NCBI RefSeq assembly: GCF_000745015.1
Contig: NZ_JQNA01000001.1
Location: 1,426,001-1,490,000, forward strand
DNA from: Burkholderia sp. 9120
GTDB taxonomy: Bacteria > Pseudomonadota > Gammaproteobacteria > Burkholderiales > Burkholderiaceae
Reading direction: 5' to 3'
Length of the DNA: 64,000 bases
Positions 15,605-27,807 of this stretch are shown here, one piece after another; position 1 is the stretch's first letter, and every line of letters begins with the position of its first letter. The notes beneath the pieces were generated by a model. That model was given only the letters and a program-made list of their open reading frames with translations, was not told the origin of the DNA and did not search any database. A program made the position numbers and the translations under genes.

Positions 15605-16438
15605 CTAGCGCAGCATGAACGACATCGCGGACAGGCAGTTCAGCATACGCACTGTGTGCTCCGCCGACGCCGCGTCGAAACGCAACGTGACCGCGTCGAC
15701 GCGTGCAAGCGTCGGCCATTGGCAGAACAGATCGGCGAGCGCGCTGGTCTGCACGCGCAGTTCGCACGCAACCGGCTGCACCGCCGCACGCGTGGCCTGC
15801 GGCGCGCGGCCACCGTCGAGATGTTGACGGACCACTTCGCGCGCCGCCGTTTCGATCGCCTCGCGCGCATTCGCCGGCGACTGCGTGACACCGCTCGACT
15901 GGCCCGTCGCGCTCTTGGTGACGACAAAACGTGCGCCGGGAAAACGCGGCGCAGTTTCCTCGGCGAACACATCGTCGCCGGATAAAAGCGCTACCTGTGC
16001 CCCATATTCTTCCGCCAGCGCGCCATAAATACCCGCCTCGCCGACTTCCACGCCGTTCAGCGACACGCGCGCGAACGCGAAACTGTTGATCGTATGCGCG
16101 AGGATGCCGCGCGTTTGCGACATGGCGTGATAGCCGATCATGAAGACCAGCGCCGCACCATATTCAAGGCCGGCCATCATGCCCAGCGTGCGCGGTTTGC
16201 CGAGCACCACCAGCGCGCGCGGATCGAGCAGATCGGGCAGCAGATTGCGGAAGCCGCCGTGCGAGTCGTTGACCCACACTTGCGTGGCGCCGCCGGCGAA
16301 CGCGCCTTCGATCGCGGCGTTGGCTTCGAGCGTCATCCAGCGGCGCGCGGCTTCGTATTCGCCGTTGCCCGCGCGCGTTTGCTCGGGATGAAACACGCCG
16401 GCCACGCCTTCGATGTCGGCGGAAATGAGGACTTTCAT
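15605..16438 (-). CDS. dppA: D-aminopeptidase, M55 family (DppA-like)
   Basis: 277 residues, the usual size for M55 zinc D-aminopeptidases, which release N-terminal D-amino acids and form decameric rings in the cytoplasm. Metal ligands are visible: DIEGVAG (Asp8, Glu10), NDSHGG near residue 60, GYHAM near residue 105 and an acidic residue in VEVGEAGIYG near 133. The ATG at 16438 shares one base with the stop of the preceding DmpA-type gene (TGATG). It is the last gene of the eight-gene gsi operon, where it would degrade imported peptides. Start and family are clear; the physiological substrate is inferred. Confidence 0.88.
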   Translation of the reverse strand: MKVLISADIEGVAGVFHPEQTRAGNGEYEAARRWMTLEANAAIEGAFAGGATQVWVNDSHGGFRNLLPDLLDPRALVVLGKPRTLGMMAGLEYGAALVFMIGYHAMSQTRGILAHTINSFAFARVSLNGVEVGEAGIYGALAEEYGAQVALLSGDDVFAEETAPRFPGARFVVTKSATGQSSGVTQSPANAREAIETAAREVVRQHLDGGRAPQATRAAVQPVACELRVQTSALADLFCQWPTLARVDAVTLRFDAASAEHTVRMLNCLSAMSFMLR

Positions 16439-17517
16439 CAGCGAACGGAGTTGAGTAGTTGGGAGAGATCGGGCGCGCTGTCGTGGAGCGACAGACGTCG
16501 ATGACCGTCGCGCCCGGTCACCGACACAGCGTTCCACAACGCGTCGACGATGGCCTGCTCGACGCTGTCCGCGCAGGCGCGAAACAGCGGGTCCAGACGT
16601 TCATCGGCGAGTAGCGGCGGCAGCGTGACGAATTGCGCTTCGTGCGGCACGGTGTACGCGGTTGAAAACGCCAGCGCGATATCGCCGCTGCCGTGACCGT
16701 ACACGGAACCGGTGCGCGCAAGACCGGCTGCCGCGCGTAGCGAGAGACGCTTGAGCTGACGCGCGTCGAGCGGCGCATCGGTGGCGACGATCATGATGAT
16801 CGAGCCTTGCTCGGGCTTCGTCGTGGTCGAAGCGTTCGCAGTTGCAGCCGCGCGTTCGCTCAGCATGCGGCCGAGCGGCACGCCGTCGAGCGTCAGCATC
16901 GGCAAGCGGCCAAAGTTCGCCAGCACCAGCGCGCCGACGGTATAACGTTGCCCTGCGGCCTCCACCACGCGCGACGCGTTGCCCATACCGCCCTTCAGAT
17001 CGAAGCACGACATACCGCGCCCCGCCCCCACCGAACCGCTGGCAACCTCGGCGCTCGCGGCCGCGTACGCGTCGTCGAAATGTTGCGAGCCGACCGCCAT
17101 TGCCTGGATATCGTTCAGATAGCCGTCGTTGCACTCGAACACCAACGGATTCACCGTCGACCACTCGCGCCCGATTCGCGGATTCGCACGAATCGCCGCG
17201 CGAATCTGCGCCTGTGCAACGGCGGCGACACCGAACGTATTGGTCAACGCAATCGGCGTTTCCAGCGTGCCGAGTTCCTCGACCTGCACGAGCCCGATAC
17301 TTTTGCCAAAGCCGTTGATCACCGACACCGCGGCGGGCACCTTGTCGCGAAACGGATCGCCGCCATGCGGGCGAATCACGGTCACGCCGGTTTGCAGCGC
17401 GCCTTCGTCGAGCGTGCAATGTCCGGCGGTTACGCCCGGCACATCGGCAATCGTGCCGAGCGGACCGCGCGGCAAAGCGCCGATATGCGGCGCGTTTTCA
17501 GCAGAGGACACGCTCAT
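16438..17517 (-). CDS. P1/S58 family autoprocessed aminopeptidase (DmpA-like)
   Basis: 359 residues of the DmpA/P1 Ntn-hydrolase family, which splits itself and then releases N-terminal residues from peptides, some members accepting D-amino acids or beta-peptides. The self-cleavage site is Gly238-Ser239 ([15 protein letters not shown]), Ser239 becoming the nucleophile. [20 protein letters not shown] and an ANFGR segment are other family marks. The ATG at 17517 overlaps the gsiD stop (ATGA), so it is translationally coupled. With DppA it gives the operon two peptidases able to act on unusual peptides. Confidence 0.87.
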   Translation of the reverse strand: MSVSSAENAPHIGALPRGPLGTIADVPGVTAGHCTLDEGALQTGVTVIRPHGGDPFRDKVPAAVSVINGFGKSIGLVQVEELGTLETPIALTNTFGVAAVAQAQIRAAIRANPRIGREWSTVNPLVFECNDGYLNDIQAMAVGSQHFDDAYAAASAEVASGSVGAGRGMSCFDLKGGMGNASRVVEAAGQRYTVGALVLANFGRLPMLTLDGVPLGRMLSERAAATANASTTTKPEQGSIIMIVATDAPLDARQLKRLSLRAAAGLARTGSVYGHGSGDIALAFSTAYTVPHEAQFVTLPPLLADERLDPLFRACADSVEQAIVDALWNAVSVTGRDGHRRLSLHDSAPDLSQLLNSVR

Positions 17518-18419
17518 GCGCGGTCGAGCTTCGGATCGAGCGCATCGCGCAAACCGTCGCCGAGCAGGTTGAACGCGAGCACGGTCACGAAGATCGCCAG
17601 ACTCGGAAACAGCGCGATATGCGGCGCGGTGACCATATCGGCGCGCGCTTCGTTGAGCATCGCGCCCCACTCGGGAGTGGGCGGTTGCGCACCGAGTCCG
17701 AGAAACGACAGACTCGCGGCGGTGATGATCGAGGTGCCGATGCGCATCGTGAAGTACACCACCACCGACGAAATCGTCCCCGGCAAAATATGGCGCACGA
17801 TGATCGTCCAGTCCGACGCGCCGATACTGCGCGCCGCTTCGATATACGTGAGCTGCTTGAGCATCAGCGTGTTGCCGCGCACGAGCCGCGCGAACGCCGG
17901 AATGCTGAAGATCGCCACCGCGCAGATCACGTTGATCATGCCGTTGCCGAGAATCGCCACCACGCCGATGGCGAGCAGAATGCCGGGGAACGCGAACAGC
18001 ACGTCGGCTACCCGCATCACGATACGATCCCACCAGCCTTCGTAATAGCCGGCCAGCAGACCGAAGAACGTGCCGATCAGTGCGCCGATCGCGACCGACA
18101 GAAACCCGGCCTCCAGCGAAATGCGCGAGCCCGCGAGAATGCGGCTGAAAATATCGCGGCCCAGCGAATCGACGCCGAACCAGTGCGCCGCCGAAGGCCC
18201 CGCGTTCAACGCGTCGTAGTCGAAGAAATTCTCCGGGTCGTACGGCACCAGATGCGGCGCGGCGATCGCGACCACGATCAGCAGCAGCACGAAAATGCCG
18301 GCGCCGAGCGCCACATGCTGCTTACGGAATTTGCGCCAGAACTCGCCCCACGGTGTGCGGATCGTTTTCTCGACGATAGCGGCCTTGGCCGCATTCGCCT
18401 CGGTTGCGGAGATGCTCAT
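17514..18419 (-). CDS. gsiD: Glutathione/peptide ABC transporter permease GsiD
   Basis: 301 residues with an N-terminal membrane segment near 38-58 and a five-helix binding-protein-dependent transport domain. The [11 protein letters not shown] and [20 protein letters not shown] segments match E. coli GsiD closely; the latter holds the EAA loop that docks the ATPase. With GsiC it forms the channel. It begins 7 bases after the gsiC stop and its end overlaps the aminopeptidase gene. DppC-type dipeptide specificity is an alternative, but the whole iaaA-gsiABCD order supports glutathione import. Confidence 0.9.
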   Translation of the reverse strand: MSISATEANAAKAAIVEKTIRTPWGEFWRKFRKQHVALGAGIFVLLLIVVAIAAPHLVPYDPENFFDYDALNAGPSAAHWFGVDSLGRDIFSRILAGSRISLEAGFLSVAIGALIGTFFGLLAGYYEGWWDRIVMRVADVLFAFPGILLAIGVVAILGNGMINVICAVAIFSIPAFARLVRGNTLMLKQLTYIEAARSIGASDWTIIVRHILPGTISSVVVYFTMRIGTSIITAASLSFLGLGAQPPTPEWGAMLNEARADMVTAPHIALFPSLAIFVTVLAFNLLGDGLRDALDPKLDRA

Positions 18420-18426
18420 GCGGGCC

Positions 18427-19347
18427 TCACTTGAAACGGATGGTCGGATTGATCACGGCGTACAACACGTCCACGATCAGATTGATGATGATGAATTCAA
18501 GCGAGAACAGCAGTACCTCAGCCTGAATCACCGGATAGTCGCGCATCGACACAGCGTCCACCAGCAGGCGTCCGAGACCCGGCCAGTTGAATACCACCTC
18601 GACCACGATCGAGCCGCCCAGCAGAAAACCGAATTGCAGCCCCATCATCGTGATGACGGGAATCAGCGCGTTGCGCAGACAGTGTTTGAGGATCACGAGA
18701 CGTTCGGGCACGCCCTTGGCGCGCGCGGTCCGCACGAAGTCCTCGTTCAGCACCTCGACGAACGAAGCCCGCGTGAAGCGCGCCATCACCGCCGCGACCG
18801 CCGCGCCGAGCGTCAGCGAAGGCAGCACGTAGCTCTGCCACGAACCGTCGCCGACCACCGGCAGCCAGCCGAGCTTCACCGAGAAAATCTCCATCAGCAC
18901 CATGCCGAGCGCGAAGGCCGGAAACGAAATGCCCGACACCGCGAGCGTCATGCCGAGCCGGTCGGGCCAGCGGTTGCGCCACACCGCCGAGACAATGCCG
19001 ATGCCCATGCCCAGCACGACCGCCCACACCATGCTGGCGAGTGTGAGCAGCAGCGTCGGCATGAAGCGTTCACCGATTTCCTCGCTGACCGGCCGCTTGC
19101 TGCGCGTCGAGATACCGAAGTCGCCGTGCGCGATCTTCACGAAGAAGTTGACGAACTGCTGCGGCATCGGTTTGTCGAGACCGAGATCCGTGCGCACCAA
19201 CGCGACGGTCGCCTCGTCCGCTTCGGGACCGGCGGCGAGCCGCGCCGGATCGCCCGGCAACAGATGCACGAACAGGAACACCAGCACGGCGACGATAAAG
19301 AGCGTCGGCAGCAGGCCAAAGAGACGTTTGACGAGGAAGTTCAGCAT
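18427..19347 (-). CDS. gsiC: Glutathione/peptide ABC transporter permease GsiC
   Basis: 306 residues. The N-terminus ([20 protein letters not shown]) is the standard first helix of DppB/GsiC permeases, followed by LPGDPARL, a periplasmic domain and the transport domain with [17 protein letters not shown] (EAA loop). I used ATG 19347; a TTG three codons earlier is possible, but homologues start at MLN. It is paired with GsiD and lies 115 bases after gsiB. Confidence 0.9.
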   Translation of the reverse strand: MLNFLVKRLFGLLPTLFIVAVLVFLFVHLLPGDPARLAAGPEADEATVALVRTDLGLDKPMPQQFVNFFVKIAHGDFGISTRSKRPVSEEIGERFMPTLLLTLASMVWAVVLGMGIGIVSAVWRNRWPDRLGMTLAVSGISFPAFALGMVLMEIFSVKLGWLPVVGDGSWQSYVLPSLTLGAAVAAVMARFTRASFVEVLNEDFVRTARAKGVPERLVILKHCLRNALIPVITMMGLQFGFLLGGSIVVEVVFNWPGLGRLLVDAVSMRDYPVIQAEVLLFSLEFIIINLIVDVLYAVINPTIRFK

Positions 19348-19462
19348 GAAACCCAATCCGGCAATGATGCGGGTAACGAATGATCCGGTGCGGCCTGTGA
19401 GTCAGAACCGTTCACGCTCCGGCGTATTCATCGAACACGCCGGAGCACGAACGGTCAGCCGA

Positions 19463-21025
19463 TCACTTGATCGCGATCTCGTCGAAATTGAACGAACCGT
19501 CCGGCGCCACGTACGCACCCGACAGACGCTTGCTGCGCGCGTACACGACCTTCTCCTTGACGAGGAAGATCCACGGCGCGTCGGCCCAGATGCGTTTTTG
19601 CGCGTCGGTATAGAGCGCGGCCTTCTGCGTGCGGTCGGTGGTTTCGAGCGCCTGTTTCAGATCGTTGTCGACCGTGTCGTTCTTGTAGTACGCGGTGTTG
19701 ACCATCTTCGGCGGGAACGACACGGAGCCGAGCAACGGCGTGATCGCCCAGTCGGCTTCACCCGTCGACGACGACCAGCCCGCGTAGTACATGCGCACCG
19801 GCGCGGTGGCGGGGTCCTGCGCGCTTTCCACCTTGGCGACGCGCTGCCCCGCTTCGAGCGCTTCGACCTGCGCCTTGATGCCCACTTGCGCGAGTTGCTG
19901 CTGCACGAACTGGATCACCTTCTGCGCGGTCGAGTAGTTATACGCGGACCACAGCGTGGTTTCGAAACCGTTCGGATAGCCCGCTTCCTTCAGCAACTCA
20001 CGCGCCTTCGCCGGGTCGTACGGCCACGGCCCAAGCTTCACCGCGTAATCGACGCCTTGCGGCACCACGCCGTCAGCCGGCGTCGCATAACCGGCGAACG
20101 CGACCTTGGTCAGCGCGTCCTTGTTGACCGCGTAGTTCAGCGCTTCGCGCACCTTCGGGTTGTCGAACGGCTTCTGGTTCATGTTCAGGCTGATATAGCG
20201 CTGAATGATGGACGGCGACGCGATCAGATCGACCTTCGGGCTCGCCTGCAATTGCGCGGCCTGTTCGAACGGCACCTGGAACGCGAAATCGGCTTCGCCG
20301 GTGCGCATCAGCGCGGCGCGCGTGTTGTTGTCGACCACCGGCTTCCAGTCGATTGCGTCGACCTTCGGATAGCCCTTCTTCCAGTAGCCGGCGAACTTCT
20401 TCACCGTCAGATCGCCGGCCGGATCCCACTTGACCAGTTCGAACGGCCCCGTGCCCACCGGATGAAACGCAATGTCCTTGCCGTACTTCTTCAGCGCGTC
20501 CGGCGAAATCATCACCGCCGACGGATGCGCCAGCACGTTGATGAAAGCCGAGAACGGCGCCTTCAGGGTGATCTTCACCGTGTACGGATCGACCACTTCG
20601 GTCTTCTCGATACGGCTGAACATGTTGTAGCGCTTGAGCTTGTTGGCCGGATCGGTCACGCGGTCGAAGTTCGCTTTCACCGCTGCGGCGTTGAAGTCGG
20701 TGCCGTCCTGAAACTTCACGCCATGGCGCAGCTTGAACGTATAAACCTTCGCATCCGGGCTGGCCTCATAGCTATCGGCCAGCACGTTGACCAGCTTCAT
20801 GTCCTTGTCGAAACCGAACAGCCCTTGATAGAACGACTTCGCGACGGCTTGCGACAGCGTGTCGTTCGCATCGTACGGATCGAGCGTCGTGAAGGTCGAC
20901 GCGACGGCCATCACGGCCGTGGTCTCGGCATGCGCCACATTGCCCGCGAGCATCGCGAACACCACCGCGCCGCCGCTGACCAGCGCGCGCAAACGAAACG
21001 GAGAAGACGGGACCAGCAGGTTCAT
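19463..21025 (-). CDS. gsiB: Glutathione-binding periplasmic protein GsiB
   Basis: 520 residues, a cluster C extracytoplasmic solute-binding protein. The signal peptide is about 1-33, with cleavage after AHA. The mature part has the DppA/OppA/GsiB fold, including [34 protein letters not shown] and a C-terminal WIFLVKEK segment. It captures glutathione or short peptides for GsiCD. The ATG at 21025 has GGAG 9 bases upstream. A 79-base gap separates it from gsiA. Confidence 0.9.
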   Translation of the reverse strand: MNLLVPSSPFRLRALVSGGAVVFAMLAGNVAHAETTAVMAVASTFTTLDPYDANDTLSQAVAKSFYQGLFGFDKDMKLVNVLADSYEASPDAKVYTFKLRHGVKFQDGTDFNAAAVKANFDRVTDPANKLKRYNMFSRIEKTEVVDPYTVKITLKAPFSAFINVLAHPSAVMISPDALKKYGKDIAFHPVGTGPFELVKWDPAGDLTVKKFAGYWKKGYPKVDAIDWKPVVDNNTRAALMRTGEADFAFQVPFEQAAQLQASPKVDLIASPSIIQRYISLNMNQKPFDNPKVREALNYAVNKDALTKVAFAGYATPADGVVPQGVDYAVKLGPWPYDPAKARELLKEAGYPNGFETTLWSAYNYSTAQKVIQFVQQQLAQVGIKAQVEALEAGQRVAKVESAQDPATAPVRMYYAGWSSSTGEADWAITPLLGSVSFPPKMVNTAYYKNDTVDNDLKQALETTDRTQKAALYTDAQKRIWADAPWIFLVKEKVVYARSKRLSGAYVAPDGSFNFDEIAIK

Positions 21026-21104
21026 GAGGATGACTCCAGGCTGCGAAATGAAAACGGGTTGAGGGACTGCGAGAGGAAACGTTTTTTTGCTTTGGCTTGT
21101 CGGT

Positions 21105-23027
<1,923 letters not shown>

Positions 23028-23123
23028 GGTGGTTCCTTTGAATTCGAACGCGACTAGCCAGAACGCAAGCGCGCGGTCGCGCGAGCGTTCGAACCATGAT
23101 TCAGTGAGATCCGGCGAGGCCTG

Positions 23124-24152
23124 CTAGCGATAGATCGCCGTCACCGGCGTTTCGCCGAGACGCGCGAAGCCGCGATACATGCCTTCGGTGTTGAACGGCA
23201 GCGTGATGTTGCCGCGCGCGTCGACGGCGATCAGACCGCCACGGCCGTCGATCTTCGGCAAGCGGTTCATCACCACGTCGTGCGCCGCTTCCTGCAGCGA
23301 CACCTGGCGGTAGGCCATTTGCGCGGCGACGTCGTAGGCCGCGACCATGCGCATGAACATTTCGCCGGAGCCGGTGGTGGAGACCGCGCAGGTGGCGTCG
23401 TCCGCATAGCAGCCCGCGCCGATCAGCGGCGTGTCGCCGACCCGGCCCACCTGCTTGTTGGTAACGCCGCCCGTCGAGGTCGCCGCGGCCACATGGCCGT
23501 GTCGATCGAGCGCGACCGCGCCGACCGTGCCGAACTTGCGGTTCGGGTCGATGGGTTCGTGCGGCATGGGGTCGTCGCCGTTGTCGTTATTGCTGTCGTT
23601 GCCGCTGTCGTCATGCTCCGCCGATGGCGTGGCGGCGAGCGACGCGCCGTCGTGATCGAGCATCGCGCGGTGCTGATCGCGCGCGAGCAGCCATTGACGA
23701 TGACGCGCTTCGGTATGGAAATACTCGGGCTCGGCGAATTCGAGTCCCTGCGCGGCGGCGAACGCCTCCGCGCCTTCGCCGGTGAACAGCACATGTTCGC
23801 TGCGTTCCAGCACCTTGCGCGCCGCCAGAATCGGATTGCGCACGCGCTTCACGCAACAGATCGCGCCGGCTTCGAGCGTGCCGCCGTCCATGATGGCGGC
23901 GTCCATTTCGTGCGTGCCGGCCGCCGTGTACACCGCGCCGCGGCCCGCGTTGAACAGCGGACAGTCTTCGAGCAGACGCACCGCTTCGCTCACCGCGTCG
24001 AGCGCGCTGCCGCCGTCCGCCAGCACGCGCTGGCCGGCGCTCAGCACCGCGTGCAGCGCGGCGTGGTAATCGGCTTCGGCGCTGGCCGACATCGACGCGC
24101 GCAGGATCGTCCCGGCGCCGCCATGAATGGCAATGACTGCGTTGGAGTTCAT
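23124..24152 (-). CDS. iaaA: Isoaspartyl peptidase / plant-type L-asparaginase
   Basis: 342 residues, an Ntn-hydrolase that self-cleaves before Thr209 (KFG-TVGAVALD) to give alpha and beta chains and removes isoaspartyl residues from peptides. The N-terminus (IAIHGGAGTI) and the substrate site (GGVTNKQVGRVGDTPLIGAG) are typical. Between about residues 182 and 203 a Asp/Asn-rich linker (HDDSGNDSNNDNGDD) sits just before the cleavage point, longer than I expect for E. coli IaaA. The gene precedes gsiABCD as in E. coli and overlaps the regulator stop by 4 bases (ATGA). Confidence 0.92.
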   Translation of the reverse strand: MNSNAVIAIHGGAGTILRASMSASAEADYHAALHAVLSAGQRVLADGGSALDAVSEAVRLLEDCPLFNAGRGAVYTAAGTHEMDAAIMDGGTLEAGAICCVKRVRNPILAARKVLERSEHVLFTGEGAEAFAAAQGLEFAEPEYFHTEARHRQWLLARDQHRAMLDHDGASLAATPSAEHDDSGNDSNNDNGDDPMPHEPIDPNRKFGTVGAVALDRHGHVAAATSTGGVTNKQVGRVGDTPLIGAGCYADDATCAVSTTGSGEMFMRMVAAYDVAAQMAYRQVSLQEAAHDVVMNRLPKIDGRGGLIAVDARGNITLPFNTEGMYRGFARLGETPVTAIYR

Positions 24153-25186
24153 CGTTTAGCTTGAGTCTTGCTGGAGATTCGGGTGGATCGGGGCCTGGCC
24201 GCAACGCCAGGCTCACCAGGCTTGCCGGGTTTGCCGGCGTCGTTCGCACCACGGCTGACCGCGCGCGCTGGCCGCTCGTTCGGGCCGGCGTTCTCGGCGT
24301 GCGGATCGACCAGCCACGGCAGCACGAATTCGCTGACTTCGGCGGCGGCTTTGACCGAGCGTTTCGCCCGGTACGCGACCGCGTCGCACAGTGCTTCGAT
24401 CACGGCCAGCACGGCGGAATCGGCATTGGCCGCGAGCCGTCGGTCGGCGCGAATGTAGAGCGAGAGATCCGCGAATTGCGCGAGCGGCGAACGCGGACTG
24501 TCGGTCAGCGCGAGCACGCGAGCGCCACGGCTTGCGGCGCGGCGCGCGAGTTCGATCGTGTCTTCGACGTAACGCGGAAACGCGAGGCCGATCACGAGAT
24601 CGTCCTCGTTCGAGGCGAACAGACGCCGCGCGGCATGCGACGGGCCGCCCATCAGCGCGAGCGACTGCACGTTGTCGTGATACGGCATCAGGCCATGCTC
24701 CATCAGCCCGGCGAGGAACGCGCTGGCGCCATAGCCGAGCACGAACACACGGCGCGCCGCGATGATCGCTTCGACGGCGGCTTCGGCTGCGTTCTTGTCG
24801 ATCGCCGTGCGGGTGGCGTGCAGATTATTGGCGGCCTGTTCGAGCGACGCGTCGAGCACAGCGTCGCCGGCGGCCAGCGACTCCTGCGCGCTGCGCAAGC
24901 GCTCGACCGGCGCGAGCGTCGCTTCGAAGCCGCGCACGAGCGCGTCGCGAAACTGCGGATAACCGTCGAAGCCGAGCGCGCGAGCGAAACGATTCGCCGT
25001 TGCCACCGACGCGCCCACCACGCTCGCCAGTTCGTCGATCCGCATGGTGGCCGCGCGGAACAGATTGGCCAGCACGTAATCGCCCATACGCCGGTGAATC
25101 GGCGTGAGCGTCGGCATCGCGGCGGCAATGCGCGCCGCGATAGCCTGCTCGGCGGAATTAGGGGCAACGGACGGTTGATGAATCAT
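24149..25186 (-). CDS. MurR/RpiR family regulator of the gsi operon
   Basis: 345 residues. Residues about 20-95 form the RpiR helix-turn-helix (MRIDELASVVGASVATANRF), and about 125-265 a SIS sugar-isomerase-like ligand domain (RRVFVLGYGASAF, then DLVIGLAFPRYVEDTIELAR). The last 60 residues are an Arg/Pro/Gly-rich tail without family features. SIS domains normally bind phosphosugars; here the target operon handles peptides, so the ligand is open. It is the first gene of the operon, so it probably regulates itself; a perfect inverted repeat flanks the promoter. Confidence 0.85.
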   Translation of the reverse strand: MIHQPSVAPNSAEQAIAARIAAAMPTLTPIHRRMGDYVLANLFRAATMRIDELASVVGASVATANRFARALGFDGYPQFRDALVRGFEATLAPVERLRSAQESLAAGDAVLDASLEQAANNLHATRTAIDKNAAEAAVEAIIAARRVFVLGYGASAFLAGLMEHGLMPYHDNVQSLALMGGPSHAARRLFASNEDDLVIGLAFPRYVEDTIELARRAASRGARVLALTDSPRSPLAQFADLSLYIRADRRLAANADSAVLAVIEALCDAVAYRAKRSVKAAAEVSEFVLPWLVDPHAENAGPNERPARAVSRGANDAGKPGKPGEPGVAARPRSTRISSKTQAKR

Positions 25187-25217
25187 GCGAGCGGGTTGGC
25201 TGGGCCGATGCTGTAAT

Positions 25218-25272
25218 GAAAATGAATGAAAGTATATTTACATAGAAATCACGCCAAAAAAAATTCATTTTC
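25218..25272 (-). promoter_or_regulatory. Promoter of the rpiR-iaaA-gsi operon with flanking inverted repeat
   Basis: On the minus strand: -35 TTTGGC (25258-25253), 16-bp spacer, -10 TATACT (25236-25231). GAAAATGAAT at 25218-25227 and its exact inverse ATTCATTTTC at 25263-25272 flank it, one overlapping the expected start and one upstream of -35. This is a likely two-site operator for the RpiR-type regulator. Confidence 0.6.
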
Positions 25273-25366
25273 ATTTTCAAGGGTTTCTCCGGATGATGCG
25301 TATTGGCTCGTGCGGCACCTCCACGCACCGCCGGCTGGCACGACGCGACCGGATGAAAACCTGTTT

Positions 25367-26625
25367 TCAGCAGGCGGCGGCACTTGGCTCGGGAATGCGC
25401 TCGAGCCGCGCCGCCGGCGACATGAAGATGATCAGCGCCTGCACGACAAACGCCGCCGCGGCCGCGACGAGACAAGCGTCCATGCCCCAGCGCGCGCTGA
25501 TCGCCGCGCCGAGCAACGCGCCCAGCGGACGCGCACCGTAGGTGGCGGTGCTGTTGAGCGCCGACACGCGGCCCATCATCCGTTCGGGGGTGATCGCCTG
25601 GCGCAGCGTGGTCGAACCGACCACCCACAGAATCGGCCCGGCGCCGACCAGGAAGAAGCTCAGCATTGCCAGCCAGAACGACGGCGCGACGAGCGTCGCC
25701 ACCATCACGAGCGACGCGAGCAGGCCGCACGACGGCCCAATGATCAGCACGCGTCCGAAGGCGAGACGCCGCGCGATCGCCGGCGCGGCCAGCGCGCCGC
25801 ACACCATGCCCACGCCATAGGCCCCGAGCGTCACGCCGACCATCGACGCGCTCAGGCCCAACCGATGCACCGCGTACGGCACATACACCGCTTGCAGGAT
25901 GAAAAAGCCGAGGTTGAAGAACACGGCGGTCGCGAGCATCGGCCGCAGCAGCGCATCGCGCAGCACGAAGCGCGTGCCGTCGCGTAACTCCAGCAGGAAG
26001 TGACGCTGCGGCATGGCCGCGCGCGGCGGTTCGCGCAGTCCGGCCAGCAGCGCGACGGCTAGCGCCGAGAGCCCGGCCGCGCAGCCGTACGCCCACCCTG
26101 CTCCGATCCAGCCGACCAGCAAACCGCCCAGCGCCGGACCCGCCGAATACGCGACGCTGCGCGCGAGTTCGAGCCGGCCGTTGGCGTTGGCGAACGCCTC
26201 GCGCGGCACCAGCGCGGGCACCAGCGACGGCGCCGCGACGTTGTAGGCCACCGTGCCGGTCGCCGCCACGAAGCCGAGCGCGGCCAGCAGCGGCAGGCTC
26301 AACGCATGCGTCGACACGAGCAGCAGGACGCACAGCATCGCCATCACGCGCACGCTTTCGGCGAGCGTCATCAACAGTCGGCGCGAGCGGCGGTCGGCCC
26401 AGACGCCGAGCGGGATCGACAGCAACAGGAACGGCAGCGTCTGCGCGGTTTGCAGCAAGCCGGTGTCGCGCGCGTCGGCGCCGAGCATGAACACCGCGAC
26501 GAGCGGCGCGGCGGCGAGGCTGATCTGTTCGGCCGACTGCGCGACCAGGTTCGACACGCGAGCCGCTGGAAGGCGGCCGGCAAGCGGGATCGGATCGACG
26601 GAGAAGAAGAGGAAACGACGGGCAT
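25367..26625 (-). pseudogene. MFS efflux transporter, apparent 1-nt frameshift near the N-terminus
   Basis: The open frame 26557-25367 (396 residues from GTG) encodes an EntS-like major facilitator with about 11-12 membrane segments (GVWADRRSRRLLMT cytoplasmic loop, LGAYGVGMVCGALAAP, GPILWVVGSTTLRQAITPER). It starts inside the first helix. Upstream, ATG 26625 with AAGGAG at 26638-26633 encodes MPVVSSSSPSIRSRLPAAFQ then RLA in another frame. Adding one G in the GCGTGTCG stretch near 26557 joins them as RLAWSNLVAQ, what I expect from homologues. So the gene is either recently broken or miscalled by one base. The downstream GTG could still give a slightly short protein. Confidence 0.7.
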
Positions 26626-26720
26626 CGAAGCACTCCTTGGGCTCGGTGATGAGGAGCCCATCGTCGTCCGGTTCGCGCCGTGGGGCGCTCCGCTTCTTGC
26701 GGTGTTATTCTTCGCTCGCC

Positions 26721-27431
26721 ATGAATCTCGAAAGCATTCTCTTCACTCAAGGTTTCGGCTCGCGCCGCCAATGCCGCGCGCTGATCGGCGACGCGCGCGT
26801 GAGCATCGAAAGCGCCGTCTGCACCGACGCCGACGCCGATTTCCCCGTCACCGGCAACGCCTTCCACTTCAGTGTGGACGGCGTCGTCTGGCCGTATCGC
26901 GAGCACGCTTATCTGCTGCTGAACAAGCCGGCCGGCTACGAATGTTCGCGCGACCCGCAGCATCATCCGAGCGTATTCAGTCTGCTGCCGCCGCAGTTCG
27001 CGGAGCGCGGCGTGCAATGCGTGGGCCGGCTCGACCAGGACACCACCGGCCTGCTGCTGCTCTCCGACGACGGTAAGTTCGTCCACCTGTTCACGTCGCC
27101 GAAACGCAAGGTGCCGAAGGTGTATGTCGCGACCACGCGCCATCCGCTCGACGACACGCAATTAGGCGCGCTGCGCGACGGCGTGCTGCTGCACGGCGAG
27201 CCGAAACCGATCGCCGCAGTCGACGCCGTCGCGCGTGGCGAGCACGCGCTGGCGCTCACGGTCATGGAAGGCAAGTACCACCAGGTCAAGCGGATGATCG
27301 CCGCCGCCGGCAACCGCTGCGAGGCGTTGCATCGCGAGCGGATCGGCGGACTCGCGCTGCCCGCGACGCTCGCGCCGGGCGCATGGCAATGGCTCGACGA
27401 AACCGACCTCGGATCTTTACGGAGCGGGTAA
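26721..27431 (+). CDS. rsuA: 16S rRNA pseudouridine synthase RsuA
   Basis: 236 residues, near the 231 of E. coli RsuA, which makes pseudouridine 516 in 16S rRNA. It has a short S4-like RNA-binding domain (residues about 1-60, FTQGFGSRRQCRALI) and a catalytic domain with GRLDQDTTGLLLL containing catalytic Asp105. KPAGYECSRDPQHHPSVF and EGKYHQVKRM are further family marks. I chose ATG 26721, where the S4 domain begins; longer frames to the left are antisense to the MFS gene. Confidence 0.9.
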   Translation: MNLESILFTQGFGSRRQCRALIGDARVSIESAVCTDADADFPVTGNAFHFSVDGVVWPYREHAYLLLNKPAGYECSRDPQHHPSVFSLLPPQFAERGVQCVGRLDQDTTGLLLLSDDGKFVHLFTSPKRKVPKVYVATTRHPLDDTQLGALRDGVLLHGEPKPIAAVDAVARGEHALALTVMEGKYHQVKRMIAAAGNRCEALHRERIGGLALPATLAPGAWQWLDETDLGSLRSG

Positions 27432-27599
27432 ACCGGTAGTCGCGCACCAAGGCCTTGATGCGGCTGGAAAAAGCCTGTGCGCGGCCGCACACAAGGCGTG
27501 GCGGGCGGTCTTCATGCGCTGCGCCGCAGCATGCTCTTGCTTACAGCTCGCCCTATACTCCTTTAAACAAAGACAACAAAGGGTACAAGGAGGCGCGCC

Positions 27600-27788
27600 A
27601 TGATGATCCACGACACTATCCGGATCTCGTCCGTGATGATTGCTTTTATTTGTCTCGGACTGGTTCTGATCGGCGGACTGCTGATCGCGATGCGGCTGCG
27701 GCATACCTACCATCCGAATCTGATCGGCGCATTGATCGGCGCAATGCTGTGCTTCCTGCTGCTGGAAGCATTGCCGGCGCTGACTTAA
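27600..27788 (+). CDS. Small two-helix membrane protein
   Basis: 62 residues with two hydrophobic helices (about 12-31 and 42-60) joined by a short basic loop with RLRHTYHPN. A textbook Shine-Dalgarno AAGGAGG lies 8 bases before ATG 27600. There is no homology I can name. The strong RBS and hydrophobic pattern make it a likely real inner-membrane protein, function unknown. Confidence 0.7.
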   Translation: MMIHDTIRISSVMIAFICLGLVLIGGLLIAMRLRHTYHPNLIGALIGAMLCFLLLEALPALT

Positions 27789-27807
27789 GCCAGCGCGGCA
27801 CGCGAGG

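Noticed and set aside
25158..27161. A 667-codon minus-strand frame across the MFS and rsuA region
   Set aside because: It is antisense to rsuA and out of frame with the MFS protein; composition is Arg/Ala-rich as expected for a shadow frame in GC-rich DNA.
27537..27559. Promoter TTGCTT / TATACT before the small membrane protein
   Set aside because: Spacer is only 11 bases; no acceptable -35 at 17 bases.
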